From the IMG/VR virus record IMGVR_UViG_3300008470_002586, positions 1 through 30,779 of that record: a DNA stretch of 30,779 nucleotides; one strand, 5' to 3'. The notes under the pieces were generated by a model. The model was not told the origin of the DNA, did not search any database, and saw nothing but the letters and a program-made list of their open reading frames with translations. This DNA is from a virus. Within the stretch, counting starts at the first letter, position 1. Each line of letters opens with the position of its first letter. Both the position numbers and the translations under genes were made by a program. Of the stretch, positions 28,243-30,779 are shown one piece after another.

Positions 28243-28626
28243 ATGAGTGATTTTGAAAAAGAGCTTACAGTTTTAATAAACAAACACAAAGAAATAAGCT
28301 TATCATACATCACTATACCTAATTGGATGTTGGCACAATACATAGTAAACAGCTTAAAAGTTTTTGCAGTCACTATTCAGCAATATGAAAGATGGATCAA
28401 AACTGAAGATATATCGAAAGAACAAAAGTGTTGTTTTCCGGACTGTAAGAAGAGTGCGAAATGGAAAATCTGTATACACCACGAGTCAAAATTTGCTTGC
28501 ATCGAGTCAACATTTGCTTGTACTGAACATGTGGGAGAGTTATTGACTGATGCTTTCGAGTATAGAGTATTTCCTATTGAAAAGAAAGGAGTAAACAGTG
28601 CAGATCGAGAAAAATTACAAAGTTGA
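28243..28626 (+). CDS. Protein with FEKEL-type module and Cys/His cluster (127 aa)
   Basis: The first 50 residues match the second module of the 27916 protein. After KTEDIS follows a Cys/His-rich part: CCFPDC, then KICIHHESKFACIES and FACTEH (about 65-105), able to bind one or two zinc ions. FACIEST and FACTEH form a short internal repeat. It overlaps QueD by 29 bases and may be co-translated with it. Function unknown. Confidence 0.55.
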   Translation: MSDFEKELTVLINKHKEISLSYITIPNWMLAQYIVNSLKVFAVTIQQYERWIKTEDISKEQKCCFPDCKKSAKWKICIHHESKFACIESTFACTEHVGELLTDAFEYRVFPIEKKGVNSADREKLQS

Positions 28627-29077
28627 GTACGCACATCGTTTGGTTGGTCACAAAGGGAATTGCAGATATCTTCACGGACATTCCGGAAGGGTTCGGATTG
28701 TGTTTAAGGGGAAGAAAGAGGAGTTATCCGGGATGGTTTGTGACTTTGGAAAGTTTGGATGGCTGGCCAAGATTTTGGAGGAGTATGACCACGCACTTGT
28801 TCTCCAGAAAAGTGATACCCTATTAGAGTATTTGTTGAAGGGTATAGAGGATGATAAGATAGATCCATTGCGTTTAGTTATTATAGATGGTCCACCTACG
28901 GCTGAGAACATTTGTGAGAGGATTGCCACTGCAATTGATGTGGCTTTATCAAAATATACCAGGAAAATGGGTTCTCTGTTTCTTTACTCAGTTACGTTTG
29001 AGGAAACAGAGGGGAATGCAGTTATACATCATCCATTGTGGCCAGAGTTACGGGAAGTAAAAGTGGAGAAAGTTTAA
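28598..29077 (+). CDS. queD: 6-carboxy-tetrahydropterin synthase QueD
   Basis: QueD converts dihydroneopterin triphosphate (from FolE) to 6-carboxy-tetrahydropterin for QueE. The family marks are clear: YAHRLVGHKG (first zinc His), NCRYLHGHSG with the catalytic Cys and two zinc His (about 22-31), DFGKFG, YDHALVLQ and PTAENICERIA with the substrate Glu. Length 159 is near the usual 120-150. A GTG start follows AAAGGAGTAAACA. It is the last pathway gene in the window, some 17 kb from FolE. Confidence 0.92.
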   Translation: MQIEKNYKVEYAHRLVGHKGNCRYLHGHSGRVRIVFKGKKEELSGMVCDFGKFGWLAKILEEYDHALVLQKSDTLLEYLLKGIEDDKIDPLRLVIIDGPPTAENICERIATAIDVALSKYTRKMGSLFLYSVTFEETEGNAVIHHPLWPELREVKVEKV

Positions 29078-29078
29078 G

Positions 29079-29615
29079 ATGAAGTGTAAGAATAGGTATA
29101 CCCGCAGACAACTGGAGAAACTATTTTCTAGTGGTTCTTATCCTGGAAAGTGTGCATATTGTTTTGAGTTTGGTGAACGCCCTTTTCCACCAACTTCCTA
29201 TTGGAACATTATTTGGAAGAAGATGAGCGATATGGGTTGCCCATTTGTATGTCCTAACTGCAACAGGTTCCGATTTGAGCTTAGAGCAATCAGAGATATC
29301 GTTTGTATCTGGCCTATACCACTACCAAAAACTTATGTTGATGGTGGTGATATTTTAAGGCCCGAAAACTATATTGATGCAGGGGACGAACTTATTGGTC
29401 GAGGTGATTATGGACTTGTTTTATCATTTGGACCTGGCTATTATGATAATAAGGAAAAGAAGTTTATTCCGACTTCTGATTTGAGAGTTGGAATGAAGGT
29501 TGTGTACGATAAAACTGTTCCCTGGAGAACGTATGTAAGTGGTTATAATGGGCATAAGGAGCTCGTGGTTCTTTGTGGGTTCAAAGATGTAGGAGGGTAT
29601 GTTGAAGATGAGTAA
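29079..29615 (+). CDS. GroES-like co-chaperonin with N-terminal zinc-finger-like extension
   Basis: Residues about 70-178 follow the GroES plan: a first strand (RDIVCIWPIPLP for DRVVVKPIP), a mobile loop with GGDIL (about 89-93), then GDYGLVLSFGPGYYDNKEKK for the RGEVVAVGPG...N.. turn, VGMKVVYDK for VGDKVLF.K, and a final HKELVVLCGFKDVGGYV for EYLILRE.DILAVV. The first 70 residues are extra and carry CAYC (25-28) and CPFVCPNC (54-61), enough for a zinc site. Phage T4 gp31 is the known precedent for a phage GroES substitute. The extension is the novel part. It might fold phage proteins using host GroEL. Call by pattern, about 75 percent. Confidence 0.7.
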   Translation: MKCKNRYTRRQLEKLFSSGSYPGKCAYCFEFGERPFPPTSYWNIIWKKMSDMGCPFVCPNCNRFRFELRAIRDIVCIWPIPLPKTYVDGGDILRPENYIDAGDELIGRGDYGLVLSFGPGYYDNKEKKFIPTSDLRVGMKVVYDKTVPWRTYVSGYNGHKELVVLCGFKDVGGYVEDE

Positions 29616-29904
29616 AGGGAAGATGGTAAAAAAGAAGATCTTAGGAGCTAATGTTTCTTATTCTCAAGAAGTAGCAGAAGATCTTAGGAAAGCACATGGT
29701 ATAGAAATAGAAGATGAGATAGAGGAATTTATCAGACAAGACATCCTTGCTGAACTTGACAATCTCCGAGAAGAGAATGAGCAATGGAGAAAAGAACGTA
29801 GGCAAATAAGCAAAGCACTGAAATTAGAAGGTATATTAGGTGAAGATGTTGCTCCTATTGCATATGTTTTAGCAGCTATTGAGCAGATTTTGAAAAAAGG
29901 ATAA
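29608..29904 (+). CDS. Coiled-coil hypothetical protein (98 aa)
   Basis: The ATG at 29608 is preferred: AGGAGG is 11 bases upstream, whereas the ATG at 29599 has it only two bases away. The protein has a basic start (KMVKKKILG), a charged helical middle (DNLREENEQWRKERRQIS) and a C-terminal helix IAYVLAAIEQILKKG. The ILKKG tail lies over the ribosome site of the next gene. No known family. Confidence 0.55.
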   Translation: MSKGKMVKKKILGANVSYSQEVAEDLRKAHGIEIEDEIEEFIRQDILAELDNLREENEQWRKERRQISKALKLEGILGEDVAPIAYVLAAIEQILKKG

Positions 29905-29909
29905 ATGAG

Positions 29910-30029
29910 ATGGAACAGTTCATAGGTGATTGTAACCTTTATTTTGTGCTTGTCTTTTTCTACGTCTTATGGATTCTTTACATATCTGTTCTCTTACTTC
30001 CTTTGTGGCCTGGAAAATACAAGAAATAA
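29910..30029 (+). CDS. Small membrane peptide (39 aa)
   Basis: A 39-codon frame with AAAAAAGGATAAATGAG before its ATG encodes a short N-terminus, one long hydrophobic helix (NLYFVLVFFYVLWILYISVL) and a basic tail PGKYKK. One transmembrane segment is likely. Function unknown. A signal for a holin-like role would need more than this. Confidence 0.45.
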   Translation: MEQFIGDCNLYFVLVFFYVLWILYISVLLLPLWPGKYKK

Positions 30030-30058
30030 ACGAAAGTTTAGGAAAGGATGCGTTGAAG

Positions 30059-30230
30059 ATGAGTGAGAAGGTCATAATAGACGAGTTAGAAAAAAAGAAT
30101 CAGGACAAGAGACCAGATTGCGAGGGAACAAGGAAGACGGGCTGCGTGGCATTATGAGACAATATATTTGCGAACAAGAGATGTAAGAGAGTTAATGCAG
30201 AGACGTTCGCAACTTTTTGAAAAAGGATAA
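30059..30230 (+). pseudogene. Small gene with a one-base frameshift at an A7 run
   Basis: ATG 30059 follows AGGAAAGGATGCGTTGAAG, the same start context (TTGAAGATGAGT) as the genes at 29608 and 30492. The frame reads MSEKVIIDELEK and reaches a run of seven A within TTAGAAAAAAAGAAT (about 30089-30103). The +1 frame beyond the run continues for some 43 codons as a coherent basic helix (TRDQIAREQGRRAAWHYETI and RELMQRRSQLFEKG). It ends at TAA 30230 next to the following ribosome site. Removing one A joins both parts. In the unshifted frame a stop comes at 30157. A AAA AAG is also a known slippery heptamer. Confidence 0.5.
30161..30219 (+). repeat. 8-base inverted repeat followed by T-run
   Basis: TTGCGAAC and GTTCGCAA pair perfectly across a loop of about 30 bases, and CTTTTTG follows. 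It looks like a weak intrinsic terminator but lies inside the shifted reading frame just before the next ribosome site. It may be a coincidence of coding sequence. Confidence 0.3.
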
Positions 30231-30235
30231 ATGAG

Positions 30236-30499
30236 ATGAAGACAGCTATTTACGTAGAGGATGGTGTAGTTCAACTAGTTATTACACCAGAAACAGAGTT
30301 TGAAAAGAATGCCTTGTCGAGTTTTGAGGAGAAGTCAATAGAAGCAAAAATTTTTGCCGGTTCATTCTATGATTGTCGAGGTGGTTGGACAAGACAGAAA
30401 GAATATCACCCATCAGATATGTTCAGGAGTTCCAAGGGGGATGATAAGAGTCTGATATTGCGAATAGGTATAGAGAAAGGATGTATTGAAGATGAGTAA
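30236..30499 (+). CDS. Hypothetical protein (87 aa)
   Basis: An 87-residue protein with a strand-rich start (KTAIYVEDGVVQLVITPE), a charged helix (EFEKNALSSFEEKSIEAK) and a Gly/Trp segment (YDCRGGWTRQKEYH). AAAAAGGATAAATGAG precedes its ATG. It overlaps the last gene by eight bases through the shared TTGAAGATGAGTAAAG context. No family is recognised. Confidence 0.5.
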   Translation: MKTAIYVEDGVVQLVITPETEFEKNALSSFEEKSIEAKIFAGSFYDCRGGWTRQKEYHPSDMFRSSKGDDKSLILRIGIEKGCIEDE

Positions 30500-30779
30500 A
30501 GAAAAGTTAATCGATCTAATTGTTGCTCGTATTGGGGCAGAGATTTCTGAGGAGCAACTCAAAGAGGCAGCCGTTGAGGCCCTTAAGGGAGTAGTAAACG
30601 ACTACGATGTCCAGAAGAAATTGCGAGAGCTTGTTGAGCCAATGATTCTGCAAACAGCAAAAGATCAGCTTCAATCTAAGAATTTCCAGAAAGTGCTTCA
30701 AGAGGTTACAAAACAAGGGCTTGTTGGGATTGTAGAGTGCTCCGTGAAGCAGATCTGTGCCCAACTCATCAAGACTCTA
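30492..30779 (+). CDS. Hypothetical helical protein, cut by the window edge
   Basis: An ATG at 30492 opens a frame with no stop before the window ends (96 codons). The product is helical and charged (SKEKLIDLIVARIGAEISEE, then LKEAAVEALKGVVNDYDV, LRELVEPMILQTAKDQL). It shares the start context of the 29608 and 30059 genes. The sequence is incomplete, so no function can be proposed. Confidence 0.5.
   Translation, partial: MSKEKLIDLIVARIGAEISEEQLKEAAVEALKGVVNDYDVQKKLRELVEPMILQTAKDQLQSKNFQKVLQEVTKQGLVGIVECSVKQICAQLIKTL

Noticed and set aside
1-30779. Integrase, transposase, insertion-sequence ends, rRNA or structural phage genes
   Set aside because: None seen on either strand; no terminal inverted repeats with target duplications were found.

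Overview
The window looks like the replication and nucleotide-metabolism block of a double-stranded DNA tailed phage. It could also be a prophage or phage-plasmid of the same kind. Genes are tightly packed, often overlap by 1 to 4 bases, and carry purine-rich Shine-Dalgarno sites. The replication machinery is bacterial in type: DnaB, DnaX, DnaN, Pol I, DnaG-like primase, RecA, and a DnaA domain IV. Many small zinc-binding proteins of unknown function are mixed in. I see no structural, lysis, integrase or rRNA genes, and I cannot name the host or a close relative from the sequence alone.

Layout. (1) Positions 1-6452 are read leftward. A hypothetical gene is followed by a phage-type replication initiator with a likely origin inside it, a DnaA domain IV protein, and a DnaB-type helicase. 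After these comes a tandem array of small zinc-finger or coiled-coil genes and one nucleotidyltransferase, joined by a recurring junction sequence. (2) Positions 6453-6687 form a divergent control region with promoters on both strands and a long nested hairpin. (3) Positions 6688-16288 are read rightward: a sigma-like protein, a radical SAM enzyme, a QueC-HAD fusion, primase, FolE, a DpdA-like transglycosylase, a sliding clamp, and a DNA polymerase with an N-terminal uracil-DNA glycosylase domain. (4) Positions 16289-17302 are mainly structured RNA, including one class II tRNA-like gene and further tRNA-like elements, with two tiny genes between them. (5) Positions 17303-21374 hold the clamp loader, a membrane peptide, a gp32-like ssDNA-binding protein, a RecA-like recombinase and a RuvC-like resolvase. 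(6) Positions 21383-30779 hold a macro-domain protein, QueE, a split Rad50 (SbcC) with Mre11 (SbcD), a phosphoribosyltransferase, QueD, a zinc-finger/GroES-like protein, and small genes up to the right edge.

How the genes work together. Initiator, origin, helicase, primase, clamp, clamp loader, polymerase, SSB, recombinase, resolvase and Mre11/Rad50 make up an almost self-sufficient replication and recombination system. FolE, QueD, QueE, QueC and a DpdA-like protein, scattered over 20 kb, form the full known route from GTP to preQ0 and its insertion into DNA. The phage therefore probably carries 7-deazaguanine-modified DNA as protection against host nucleases. The macro-domain protein and the Lar-like zinc ribbon may also be counter-defence functions. 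That last point is inference.
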